A stretch of DNA of 46,930 nt from Paenibacillus arenilitoris. Its GTDB lineage: Bacteria > Bacillota > Bacilli > Paenibacillales > Paenibacillaceae. A program made the translations under genes and the position numbers. The stretch covers positions 1-46,930 of the forward strand of contig NZ_JACXIY010000049.1 in the NCBI RefSeq assembly GCF_014705655.1, read 5' to 3'. Shown piece by piece: positions 34,789-42,568 of this stretch; position 1 is the first letter of the stretch; each line of letters opens with the position of its first letter. The notes below the pieces were generated by a model, which was not told the DNA's origin, made no database searches, and saw only the letters and a list, made by a program, of their open reading frames with translations.

Positions 34789-36099
34789 CTACTTGGTAAA
34801 TTGCGGCAGCATATCTGCATGTACCTTCAGCATTCGGTCGAGCGCCTCGAAGGCGGCAGCCTTGTCCGTAACGGCCGGATCGATCTCAAGCGCGGCTCTC
34901 GCAAGCTCCCGGTTCCCTTCTACGGCCGCCCGTGCGGCAAGCTCGTGAACATCGGATATGCTGCGGATCAGCTTCGCCAACTCGGAGGGAAACTCGGGAA
35001 CGGGCATTGGTTGCAGCTCGCCTTGATGGATTTGGACGGGAGCCTCGACGATGCGGTCTTCAGGCAGCTGAGACAGGCTCCCGTTATTCCTAAGATTGAG
35101 AATATCGACACGCACGTCCTCCTCCCACTCCAGCGCAACCGCCAAATCAACCGGATGCTCCCAGCTTGGATGCTTGAACAACTCTTGCCAATCCCGTTGG
35201 CCGTCTGCGATCTCGCGAAGCTCCATAAGACGCAGCCTGCGCTCCTCCTCGCTTCCATGATAGGGCGGCGTGACCGTGTATCGAATATCCTCCTGGAACG
35301 GCAAATACTCGGCATGATGATCGACGGCTCCTGCCGCTACCGCCCCATATTGCTTCAGCCATCGCTGCATGACGGAGAGCTCGCGCCAGGTCCATTCCGG
35401 TTGATTGGACCAATCTCCCTTAATCAGATATTGCTCCAGAAGCGGGAGACATTCCTCTCCTGATTTCCTATCTTTGACACTCACAACCCAGGCGAAATGA
35501 TTCAACCCCGCAGTTACGATCTCCACCTCTTCGGGACGTTTGCCGATCAACGAAGGAAGAAATGCGTAACCGTCCGGTCCACGATACGCTATATTACAGA
35601 ACCCGGCGCTTTTTATTGCAGTAAATCGCTCAATCGCGGTTACAACTCGAGGCATTGGATTCGTGACATCTAACAACATGGCGTTCGGGCACAGCCGCTC
35701 CATATCCCGGCAGATGTCCATCAGCAGCGTGATCGAGCGGAAGCTGTTCAGCAAGCCGCCTACCCCTCCGCATTCCCTAGCTTGATCAGGCATGCCAAGC
35801 TCCACTAATATGTCATAATCCATCTGCCATCTCCTCGCGCCTTGCGGAGAAGCCGATACAATTACGTAATCCGCTCCGACTAACGCCTGTTCGCGATCGA
35901 CTGTCGCCTCAATTTGAACGGTAACGCCCAGCGCCTTAGCGACGGTACGTCCGGCAGCTGCCATTGCCAAGGCAGCTTCTTCGTTCAAGTCGACCAAAAT
36001 CAGCTTGCTCGTATTGTCCAGCCGATGCTTGACAATAACATCCTCCACTACGGTATGCGCAAATACAAAGCTGCCTCCGCCTATAACAACGATGTTCAA
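34789..36099 (-). CDS. GH4 NAD- and metal-dependent glycosidase
   Basis: A 436-residue glycoside hydrolase of family 4, which uses NAD and a divalent metal in a redox-elimination mechanism. The NAD fold opens with NIVVIGGGSFVF and ILVDLNEEAA. Metal ligands are Cys168 (SAGFCNIAYRG) and His201 (TAGLNHFAW), and ECGGVGGLLNSFRS and DVTNPMPRV fit the family. I start it at TTG 36099 behind TAGGAG, because it opens the Rossmann strand; the upstream extension looks like leader. It heads the LplABC/YesMN cluster. Position resembles lplD (alpha-galacturonidase), but the residue after the metal Cys is Asn, as in phospho-glycosidases. The substrate is open. Confidence 0.85.
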   Translation of the reverse strand: MNIVVIGGGSFVFAHTVVEDVIVKHRLDNTSKLILVDLNEEAALAMAAAGRTVAKALGVTVQIEATVDREQALVGADYVIVSASPQGARRWQMDYDILVELGMPDQARECGGVGGLLNSFRSITLLMDICRDMERLCPNAMLLDVTNPMPRVVTAIERFTAIKSAGFCNIAYRGPDGYAFLPSLIGKRPEEVEIVTAGLNHFAWVVSVKDRKSGEECLPLLEQYLIKGDWSNQPEWTWRELSVMQRWLKQYGAVAAGAVDHHAEYLPFQEDIRYTVTPPYHGSEEERRLRLMELREIADGQRDWQELFKHPSWEHPVDLAVALEWEEDVRVDILNLRNNGSLSQLPEDRIVEAPVQIHQGELQPMPVPEFPSELAKLIRSISDVHELAARAAVEGNRELARAALEIDPAVTDKAAAFEALDRMLKVHADMLPQFTK

Positions 36100-36462
36100 G
36101 TCACAGTCACTCCTAGCTTTTTTTATAATAGAAGGCAAATGAGATTGAGGAGCTTCTACCGCAAATGAATCCAAAAGCAATATCTCGCAAGGAATCACGG
36201 AATCTGCATGTCGCCACAGCCGATCATATCAAAAGCCCGGGTAGTTAGATATAACACGATTTATAACTACTACAACAATGTTAAGATGGGATGCCAGTAT
36301 AACATCAGTTCCTAATATTTAGTGCCGCAGGCAACATTTGTAATTCCGCTATTCTATCCGACAACTGAACGACAACAGGAGCAGCTGCCACGGCGGCAAA
36401 CTGCTCCTGATTATTGAACTATCGTTCTCAGTTACTTTCAATAGAGCTCAACAGACCTGCTC
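36100..36462. other. Intergenic stretch upstream of the GH4 operon
   Basis: About 360 bases without a credible gene. A minus-strand promoter for the GH4 operon should lie here; TTGTTG and TTATAT spaced 18 bp near 36250-36280 are a weak candidate. A 9-bp inverted repeat (caggagcag, 36376-36384; ctgctcctg, 36401-36409) with no T tract may be an old terminator. Confidence 0.3.
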
Positions 36463-36643
36463 ATGATGAGGACATTAACGCAAGAAGCACTAAAAAATGC
36501 CGTTATCGAACTCATGTCAGAGAGGAGTTTCGACGATATCACCATCGCACATTGATCAACTCCGGGCGATATGCAAGTCGTCAGCCGTCCTGGATTTCGT
36601 AAGCGGAACCTTGGTATGGACCGAGTATCTGGATCGCAATTAA
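36463..36643 (+). pseudogene. TetR-family regulator relic with internal deletion
   Basis: From the ATG pair at 36463/36466 the plus strand reads TLTQEALKNAVIELMSERSF then DDITIA, which matches QEALKKAVIELMNEKNFDDITI of the intact TetR gene at 37729. After a junction near 36549-36552 the frame changes to IDQLRAICKSSAVLDFVSGT then LVWTEYLDRN and a stop. This matches INELREICKAAADMDFVTGS/LLWTEYLDNN of the same protein. About 30 codons holding the recognition helix are missing, and the C-terminal half is gone. It is a decayed paralogue, not functional. Confidence 0.85.
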
Positions 36644-36682
36644 GACGGAAATCATTGGAGCAGCCGCCGACAGAATCGGCTG

Positions 36683-37423
36683 TTACAGCTCTTGGCGTGT
36701 CGGACGAATGATCATTTCATTAATCGCAACATCGGACGGTTGTTCGATGGCATAGGCGATCGCTCGTGCAATGCTGTCGGCATCAATCGCAATCATGTAG
36801 AACTCATCAATCGCCGTTTTCAGTTCCAAACCGGAAATCGTTTCCGGCAATTCGCTGGCAACCGCTCCCGGCGAGATAATGGTCGTACGAATATTGTTTA
36901 TGCATTCTTCTTTACGAAGTCCTTCCGTAATTGCTCTTACAGCAAATTTCGTGGCGCTGTACACCGAACCTGCCGGCCCGATAAGGTGTCCTGCCACCGA
37001 AGAAATATTGATGATATGTCCTTCTTTTCTCTCCCTCATGGAAGGTAGAACTGCAGCAATTCCATAAAGGACGCCCTTGATGTTTACATCGATCATCGTG
37101 TCCCATTCTTTGATTTTTCGCTCGTACAGCGGCGATAGCGGCATGAGTCCCGCATTGTTGATCATGACGTCGATTTTCCCGTACGTTGTAATTGCAAATG
37201 CAGCCAGAGCTTTCACCTGCTCTTGCGAGGTTACATCTGTGACTTTATAGATCGCTGTTCCGCCTTTGCTTTCGATCTCTGATTGAATTTTATGCAAACG
37301 ATTTTCACGCCGGGCTGCTAGCACCAACTTTGCGCCTTTTGCTGCAAGTTCCTTGGCAGTCGCTTCTCCGATCCCACTGGATGCCCCCGTAATAACTACA
37401 ACTTTATCTTGAATATTAGACAT
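36683..37423 (-). CDS. Short-chain dehydrogenase (YdfG-like), NADP type
   Basis: A 246-residue SDR with TGASSGIG (residues 12-19), ARRENR suggesting NADP, NNAG, the active-site Ser in INISSVAGHL, and YSATK, ending NEMIIRPTRQEL. The closest named relatives are YdfG-type 3-hydroxy acid dehydrogenases and plasmid-borne regulatory SDRs. Start ATG follows AAGGAGAGG. It is divergent from the TetR gene at 37729 and is the likely target of that repressor. The substrate is unknown. Confidence 0.92.
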   Translation of the reverse strand: MSNIQDKVVVITGASSGIGEATAKELAAKGAKLVLAARRENRLHKIQSEIESKGGTAIYKVTDVTSQEQVKALAAFAITTYGKIDVMINNAGLMPLSPLYERKIKEWDTMIDVNIKGVLYGIAAVLPSMRERKEGHIINISSVAGHLIGPAGSVYSATKFAVRAITEGLRKEECINNIRTTIISPGAVASELPETISGLELKTAIDEFYMIAIDADSIARAIAYAIEQPSDVAINEMIIRPTRQEL

Positions 37424-37728
37424 ACGCGATACCTCTCCTTTTCATTAAATGTACTAATACATAATATTGTACGACAGTACATAATTGATCGTGCGTTTAT
37501 AATTATAGCTGGACATATGAAAGATTCAATTGTTAAATGAACTCAATTTGTTAATTAGTAAACACAAGTACCATTATTGTTCATTATATGGCGAGGACAT
37601 TCCCATCGGCGGTTGTTCGTTAGCATGTATTTAACATTGATAAATTAATGGACATATGTTAAAAATGATAGAAAGCATTATTATGAATATATTCGTCTTA
37701 ATCATTTTGAAAGCATGGTGACCCGCCG
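37424..37728. promoter_or_regulatory. Divergent SDR/TetR control region with candidate operator
   Basis: 305 AT-rich bases separate the two divergent genes. The clearest element is the inverted repeat tgtac-gaca-gtaca at 37468-37481, 45 bp upstream of the SDR start. A further TGTAC-like half and repeated ATACATAAT lie just beside it (37470-37487 region). Placement suits a TetR operator on the SDR promoter. I do not see a clean promoter for the TetR gene. Confidence 0.4.
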
Positions 37729-38274
37729 ATGGCGAAAATTGATCGAAGAATACTCAAAACCCAAGAAGCGCTAAAGAAAGCTGTAATTGAATTGATGAAC
37801 GAAAAAAATTTTGACGACATCACCATACAAGATCTCTCCGACAGGGCCAATGTCAGCCGAGGTACGATTTATCTTCATTACATGGACAAATATGATTTAC
37901 TGGATAAGCTTATTGAAACTCATATCAACGAACTTCGCGAAATTTGCAAAGCAGCAGCTGACATGGATTTTGTTACTGGATCACTCCTTTGGACCGAATA
38001 CCTTGATAACAATTACTCGTTTTTTTCACTGATGTTAGCGAGCAAAGGAGCGCCATTTTTTAGAAGCCGGTTCCTTGAGTTTCTAATCGAAGAGTTTAAG
38101 GACGAAGTGGATGTCGCCAAAGGCAAGAACCTAGGGTTAAATGAACAATTAATGGGGCAGTTTGTTGCTTCGGCTTACGTGGGCGTAGTGGAATGGTGGT
38201 TTATAAATGAAAAGCCTGTACCCCATGAAGTATTGGCTGAACAGCTTGGGTCGCTGTTGGAGAGAAATTTATAG
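37729..38274 (+). CDS. TetR-family transcriptional regulator
   Basis: A 181-residue repressor and one of only two intact plus-strand genes in the window. The N-terminal helix-turn-helix is FDDITIQDLSDRANVSRGTI then YLHYMDKYDLLDKL. The C-terminal half (FVASAYVGVVEWWFINEKPVPHEVLAEQL) belongs to the TetR_C_8-like group common in Firmicutes. It is divergent from an SDR gene it probably represses, and a broken copy of it lies on the other side of that SDR gene. The ligand is unknown. Confidence 0.92.
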   Translation: MAKIDRRILKTQEALKKAVIELMNEKNFDDITIQDLSDRANVSRGTIYLHYMDKYDLLDKLIETHINELREICKAAADMDFVTGSLLWTEYLDNNYSFFSLMLASKGAPFFRSRFLEFLIEEFKDEVDVAKGKNLGLNEQLMGQFVASAYVGVVEWWFINEKPVPHEVLAEQLGSLLERNL

Positions 38275-38300
38275 ACGCTGGAACGCGGATAATGAAAACA

Positions 38301-38337
38301 AAGAGACAGGAACATTGTCCTACTAGTCCTGTCTCTT
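38301..38337. terminator. Bidirectional terminator between TetR and P460 genes
   Basis: An 11-bp stem (aagagacagga, 38301-38311; tcctgtctctt, 38327-38337) lies between the convergent ends of the TetR gene and the cytochrome gene. T-rich flanks occur on the plus side (CTTTCG) and a TTTGTTTTC tail on the minus side. Confidence 0.7.
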
Positions 38338-38361
38338 CTTTCGCTCCCAGCTGCTAATGGT

Positions 38362-39030
38362 TTACGTGTTTTCTTCGTTGTTTGTCATGCTGACAAGATA
38401 ATCGGTTAATGCATGGATCCTCCATTCTTCCACAAGTGAACTGGAAGCCGTTCCTGCCTCGCCCTGAAAATCCTCTAGCTCGAAAGTCTTCATTTCATCT
38501 AAAGTGTAGACAAAGTCATCCCGTTCCTGCGATGCGTGGCACGATATGCAGCTGGCTACATCCCTTTTCATATTAACCGATTGATCTGCATTGAAGGCTT
38601 GGAAACGCCAATCTCCATTTTGCTCCTCGGCAGGCTGGTCCTCCCAATCTGTGCGCTTCTCCATCACAAAAATATCAGACAGTACCTCATCTCTATAAAT
38701 TTCAAGAGCGATGACGCTCCCACTCGGTATTTCTCCGTCGTTCTGTAGCGCTTCGATCGATTCAGGACTCACGTAAAGCTTCTCATGAGCATTTCCGCGA
38801 TCGACCGTTGTGTAAATCAAACCATCCGTATAATTCTCAGGAAATTTAACAACCCCGCTGCCATTTTCATTCTCCTGCTGTTCTTCTGACGGCTGTTTAG
38901 GAACGGTCATTTCATTGGAGTTCATTTCATTGGAGCCGGGCACGCTCATTTCATTGGAATTACTCTCACTTCCGCATCCGGATAATAAGAAGGCAAAAAT
39001 CAAGGCGATTTGTACATACGACTTTTTCAT
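38362..39030 (-). CDS. Cytochrome P460-like haem lipoprotein
   Basis: A 222-residue exported lipoprotein (lipobox LLSGC). It has a low-complexity linker in which SNEM recurs four times, then a P460-type domain (GLIYTTVDRGNAHEKLYVSP, SVIALEIYRDE, GDWRFQAFNADQSVN), and one c-type haem site, CISCH (Cys161, Cys164, His165). P460 proteins carry a cross-linked haem and oxidise small nitrogen compounds, or act as electron carriers or NO-linked redox proteins. In Gram-positives the role is unsettled. Its immediate upstream neighbour is a decayed DUF4405 membrane protein, a plausible lost electron partner. Confidence 0.82.
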   Translation of the reverse strand: MKKSYVQIALIFAFLLSGCGSESNSNEMSVPGSNEMNSNEMTVPKQPSEEQQENENGSGVVKFPENYTDGLIYTTVDRGNAHEKLYVSPESIEALQNDGEIPSGSVIALEIYRDEVLSDIFVMEKRTDWEDQPAEEQNGDWRFQAFNADQSVNMKRDVASCISCHASQERDDFVYTLDEMKTFELEDFQGEAGTASSSLVEEWRIHALTDYLVSMTNNEENT

Positions 39031-39059
39031 ACGGTCTTCCTCCCCTGATTTCCTATCCG

Positions 39060-39385
39060 TCAGGATAAGCTTTTCTTTTGTTTTTGTACAAATTTCAAGC
39101 TGGAAGCATCAAAGCGCCAGTCTCCAAAAGGATCGTATACGAAGAGCTTGGTACCAAGATTTCTTTCAAAGGAAGCCTGCACGCCATATACAACAAGGAA
39201 TACCGCCAAAGCGCGCAACGAAACGGTTCGAATACGGCCCCGTTCGGTGATTCCAGTCATTCTTCGAATAGCATTGATTATCGTACCCCACGATATTCCA
39301 ATATGAATGGCCATTAGAATAAATCCCCAATCGCCGTTAGCATAAAAACGGTCATCATAACATCGATAATCAGCTTTATGAACAT
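39060..39385 (-). pseudogene. DUF4405 membrane protein relic with two internal deletions
   Basis: Three separate pieces align with the intact DUF4405 protein at 12838-13518. The start MFIKLIIDVMMTVFMLTA matches MILKLSIDITMTILMLVA. After a deletion and frame change near 39328-39336 comes WGFILMAIHIGISWGTII and the matching C-terminal half (FERNLGTKLFVYDPFGDWRF). At about 39100 a second, in-frame deletion removes some 20 residues, joining SS to LKFVQKQ. Most of the haem-ligand helices are missing. The remaining 84-codon open frame is not a functional protein. Confidence 0.85.
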
Positions 39386-39397
39386 ATCTCGATTTAA

Positions 39398-40378
39398 CTA
39401 CTGCGCTCCAACGACCCGGTGAGGCACATATAGCTCTTCCAGCGATTTTATTTCATCCTGTGTTAACGTTATCGAAAGGGCATCTACCGCTTCTTCGAGC
39501 TGGGCTATGCTTGTAGCGCCAATAATCGGAGCTGTCACCTGTTCTTTCTGCAGCAGCCAGGCAAGCGCGACTTGAACACGGGGGACACCGCGTTTTTGTG
39601 CAATATCCGCTACCCGGTCAACAATGACTCGGTCCGCCTCTTCCGTTGCGCCGTATTTCCATTTCTGCGCTTGGTCGGTTTCGGAACGCCGGGTCGTCAC
39701 GGACCAATCACGCGCCAATCTGCCTGAGGCGATAGGGCTGTATGGAATGACGCCGATTTTTTCTTCCTTGCAAAGCGGCATCATCTCCCGCTCTTCTTCC
39801 CGGTAAATCAGATTTAAATGATTTTGCATGGATACAAACCGGGTCCAACCATGTCGTTCAGCCACCTGCAGCGACTTCAGAAACTGCCAGGCGTACATAG
39901 CAGATGCCCCGATATATCTTGCTTTCCCTGCTTTCACCACGTCATGCAAGGCTTCCATCGTCTCTTCAATGGGCGTATTGTAATCCCAGCGATGGATCTG
40001 GTACAGATCAACGTAATCCGTTCCCAGCCTTTTCAGGCTCTTATCGATCTCACTCATAATTGCTTTTCGCGAAAGGCCTGCGCCATTGGGTCCTTCATGC
40101 ATTCTGAAATGAACTTTCGTTGCGATGACGATTTCATCCCGATTGGCGTATTCCTTCAAAGCCCGCCCTACGATTTCTTCGCTTGAACCGATGGAATAAA
40201 CATTCGCGGTATCAAAAAAATTAATGCCTAGATCCAACGCTTTTTTAATAATCGGCCGACTATTCTCTTCATCGAGCACCCAGGGGTGCGTCCACCGCTC
40301 GGCTACCCCAAAGCTCATACAACCTAGACAGAATCGAGATACATCCAAGCCGGTATTTCCCAGTTTCACATATTCCAT
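39398..40378 (-). CDS. Aldo/keto reductase (YajO/Tas-like), MerR-promoter controlled
   Basis: A 326-residue NADPH-dependent reductase of the AKR9/11-like group. Motifs are GINFFDTANVYSIGSSEEIVG with catalytic Asp and Tyr, VIATKVHF with Lys, DYVDLYQIHRWDYNTPIEET with His, IGASAMYAWQF, VIPYSPIASGRLA and APIIGATSIAQLEEAV. The promoter at 40459-40489 has the stretched spacer and palindrome of MerR-family control, which suggests induction by aldehydes, quinones or oxidants. The gene begins about 75 bases after that promoter and ends 12 bp before the DUF4405 relic. Confidence 0.93.
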   Translation of the reverse strand: MEYVKLGNTGLDVSRFCLGCMSFGVAERWTHPWVLDEENSRPIIKKALDLGINFFDTANVYSIGSSEEIVGRALKEYANRDEIVIATKVHFRMHEGPNGAGLSRKAIMSEIDKSLKRLGTDYVDLYQIHRWDYNTPIEETMEALHDVVKAGKARYIGASAMYAWQFLKSLQVAERHGWTRFVSMQNHLNLIYREEEREMMPLCKEEKIGVIPYSPIASGRLARDWSVTTRRSETDQAQKWKYGATEEADRVIVDRVADIAQKRGVPRVQVALAWLLQKEQVTAPIIGATSIAQLEEAVDALSITLTQDEIKSLEELYVPHRVVGAQ

Positions 40379-40458
40379 TCGTTTCCCCTGCTTTCCAAGT
40401 CGTATTTTCCTTCCAAATCATGCTGCATCCGATGACTGTTCGTCGCCAGGTCGTCTAT

Positions 40459-40489
40459 ATTATCCCACTTGGAGTTAACTCCAAGTCAA
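40459..40489 (-). promoter_or_regulatory. MerR-type promoter with 19-bp spacer and perfect palindromic operator
   Basis: On the minus strand TTGACT (40489-40484) and GATAAT (40464-40459) are 19 bp apart. The over-long spacer is filled by the perfect 20-bp palindrome acttggagttaactccaagt (40467-40486). This is the hallmark of promoters untwisted by MerR-family activators such as the NmlR/AdhR group. The activator gene is not in the window. Confidence 0.8.
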
Positions 40490-40546
40490 TGCTATTTGCC
40501 ATTATTTTTTTTCCGCAACGCTTTGCCCTTGTTAGATGGGATATTC

Positions 40547-41722
40547 CTACTTCCGGGCTTCGCGCAGAAACGGTTCGGTTGGCGAAGCATCGGCTTTCAA
40601 CAAACGTTTCACAAAAAAAGCGAACAGCAGCAAGGAAAACGCGACCGATACGGCGCTTACCGTGAACAAGGCCTGATAGCTCATATACTGGGAGACCCAT
40701 CCTAACAGGATCGCACCAAGCCCAATGCCGAGGTCGGTAGCCGTTGAGAAAGAAGCATTAGCGGCCCCAATACGGTCCGGGCGGGCAAGACGTATCGTTA
40801 TCGCTTGAAGCGCCGGCTGTGCGGAACCGAATCCAATCCCATACAAAACCGCCGAAACGAGCACGCCGAACAAGCCGGACGAGAAGCTTAAGGCAATTAA
40901 AGCCAAAATCGTGATGACAAGAGCCGGTACAATGACAACCATCTCCCCGTAACGGTCCGAAAGTTTTCCCGAAACGGGGCGAACCAGGACAAGCGTTGCG
41001 GCATAGGCCAGAAAAAAAGCGCCGGAATTGACCTTGATCGATTCCGCGAGCAGCGGTACAAAGGTGGTAATCCCGCCGTAAGCAATAAACAGGAAAAAGA
41101 CCGATGCCGTGACGGGCAGCACGGATTTTTCGAATAATTCGATTCTCCTTGCGCTGGGCTGCGGCCGAAAGGGCATGCTGGCCCCTAACGTCAGGAGCAG
41201 CGCTGCGGCAGCGAGGATGGCGACGATGAGAAACAGAGCATGGTACGACAGGTCTTGTATAATCCAAATACCAAGCATCGGACCGATTGCCATAGCCAGG
41301 GTCATGGCCGTGCCAAACCACCCCAAACCTTCTCCTCGGCGGGCGGATGGGATCATGTCCGTAATCGCGGTGAGAATGGCGGTTGTGGAGACGGCCCAGC
41401 TCATCCCGTGCAATATTCGCAGTCCCATCAATACGAGGATTCCGCCGATCCAGTCATACCCATACATCACCAAGGCGAAGAGAATCAGCCCCCAGACGAT
41501 GAACGGGCGCCTGCCGAACCGGTCCAGCAGCCCGCCGACGATCGGGCGGAAAATAACGGCCGTCAGCATGAACGCGCCCATCGCCAGACCGACCTGAGCT
41601 TCGCTGCCGCCCAGCTGTTTGATGAACATCGGAAGCGTCGGATACAGCATATAAAATCCGATGAATAGAAAAAGAGTCCCTGCTGTCATGAGAATAAACG
41701 ACTTCGACCATAGTCGTTCCAA
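40547..41722 (-). CDS. MFS transporter, YfkF/multidrug type
   Basis: A 391-residue membrane protein with 12 predicted helices (LFLFIGFYMLYPTLPMFIKQ; GAFMLTAVIFRPIVGGLLDRFGRRPF). The loop 2-3 motif GGLLDRFGRRP and its second-half counterpart (RPVSGKLSDRYG) are intact. Start is TTG 41722, eight bases behind GGGGG. It may share read-through with the aldo/keto reductase 170 bp downstream, since no terminator separates them. The substrate is unknown. Confidence 0.9.
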   Translation of the reverse strand: MERLWSKSFILMTAGTLFLFIGFYMLYPTLPMFIKQLGGSEAQVGLAMGAFMLTAVIFRPIVGGLLDRFGRRPFIVWGLILFALVMYGYDWIGGILVLMGLRILHGMSWAVSTTAILTAITDMIPSARRGEGLGWFGTAMTLAMAIGPMLGIWIIQDLSYHALFLIVAILAAAALLLTLGASMPFRPQPSARRIELFEKSVLPVTASVFFLFIAYGGITTFVPLLAESIKVNSGAFFLAYAATLVLVRPVSGKLSDRYGEMVVIVPALVITILALIALSFSSGLFGVLVSAVLYGIGFGSAQPALQAITIRLARPDRIGAANASFSTATDLGIGLGAILLGWVSQYMSYQALFTVSAVSVAFSLLLFAFFVKRLLKADASPTEPFLREARK

Positions 41723-41792
41723 CTTTCATTCCCCCTCGTTTCGTGTTCTAACCATTCGCATGGAATAAGGCATGATTGGACTCTTGTAAATG

Positions 41793-41820
41793 ATTATAAC
41801 GAAGGTCGAAATCCCTTCAA
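41793..41820 (-). promoter_or_regulatory. Promoter of the MFS gene with inverted repeat in the spacer
   Basis: On the minus strand TTGAAG (41820-41815) and TATAAT (41798-41793) are 16 bp apart. GAAGG and CCTTC arms of an inverted repeat (41801-41805 and 41814-41818) lie in the spacer and overlap the -35, a possible operator. Confidence 0.55.
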
Positions 41821-41965
41821 CGGTTAGATTGCGTGGATTTGTTAAGTATTGAACAGATCGGTGAACATTGTCTATTATTGCATTGATGTCCGGACACATG
41901 AACGTAACCGCTGTCTGTAATTGCAGTTCATATGCTCTCGCACAAGGATGCGAATACCCGTCGCA

Positions 41966-41995
41966 CACAAAAAACCGCGCCTTAGCGACGCGGTT
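41966..41995 (-). terminator. Terminator of the YdeI-like gene
   Basis: aaccgcg (41973-41979) pairs with cgcggtt (41989-41995). On the minus strand the stem is followed by six T, counting those that close the stem. It lies about twenty bases after the stop of the DUF1801 gene. Confidence 0.8.
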
Positions 41996-42013
41996 GAATG
42001 GATTCATCTTCAA

Positions 42014-42478
42014 TTAATCGTTCAATCCCTTGCCATCCAGAATATGCGGCAAATATTTTTCGATCCTTGACTCGCGGGTTTTGGATTGTTTGGGTTCGGA
42101 GAAATGAAAAAGATACGCTCTTTGCCGTCCCGGCGTCAATGCCTCGAAAGCCGTTTTCAAGTCGGGGATTTCAACGAATTTATTTTGCAATTGTTCGGGA
42201 ATCGTATATTCCGTCGTCTTTTTATACTCCACCTGCAGGCCGGCTTTTTCAACTTCAATGGCTTCATCTTTGTGAAACAGAAGCGCGCAGTATTCTTTAA
42301 ACCCATGGATTAACACGATGTTCTTCCCCTGAAACGTGTAGCATGGATGCATCCACTTAAAATCTTCGGTCAGGTCGCTGTCAAGAACGATTGTTCGGAG
42401 TGCCTCGAATTCTTCCTTCCAGCTTTTGGCCTTTCTTAAAAATCCGTCAACCTTAGGATTCATTCTGCTTATTGTCAT
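42014..42478 (-). CDS. YdeI-like DUF1801 protein with an internal in-frame deletion
   Basis: A 154-residue protein of the YdeI/YdhG (DUF1801) group. The start MNPKVDGFLRKAKSWKEEFE and the end TPGRQRAYLFHFSEPKQSKT then RESRIEKYLPHILDGKGLND are canonical. Relatives as I remember them are about 195 residues. They have roughly 40 more residues between LFHK and EAIEVEKAG (the part containing QQTENVQAARQIRFTN). Here residues 67-76 read LFHKDEAIEV, so that block has been removed in frame near 42265-42272. Start ATG 42478 follows GAGGAG; the longer frame has no ribosome site. The function of the full-length family is poorly known, and whether this short form folds is open. Confidence 0.8.
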   Translation of the reverse strand: MTISRMNPKVDGFLRKAKSWKEEFEALRTIVLDSDLTEDFKWMHPCYTFQGKNIVLIHGFKEYCALLFHKDEAIEVEKAGLQVEYKKTTEYTIPEQLQNKFVEIPDLKTAFEALTPGRQRAYLFHFSEPKQSKTRESRIEKYLPHILDGKGLND

Positions 42479-42568
42479 ACAAAGACACTCCTCAATCACT
42501 AATAGTCAAAAATGATATTTTCAATTTTATCAATGATTTCCGTAGCTTTCCACTCGTTGTCCATCTTC

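Noticed and set aside
36376..36409. Hairpin as a terminator
   Set aside because: No T tract on either strand and no intact gene ends beside it; kept only as a note in the intergenic entry.
41726..42013. 95-codon minus frame upstream of the MFS gene
   Set aside because: It spans the YdeI terminator and the MFS promoter and has no ribosome site or recognisable motif.
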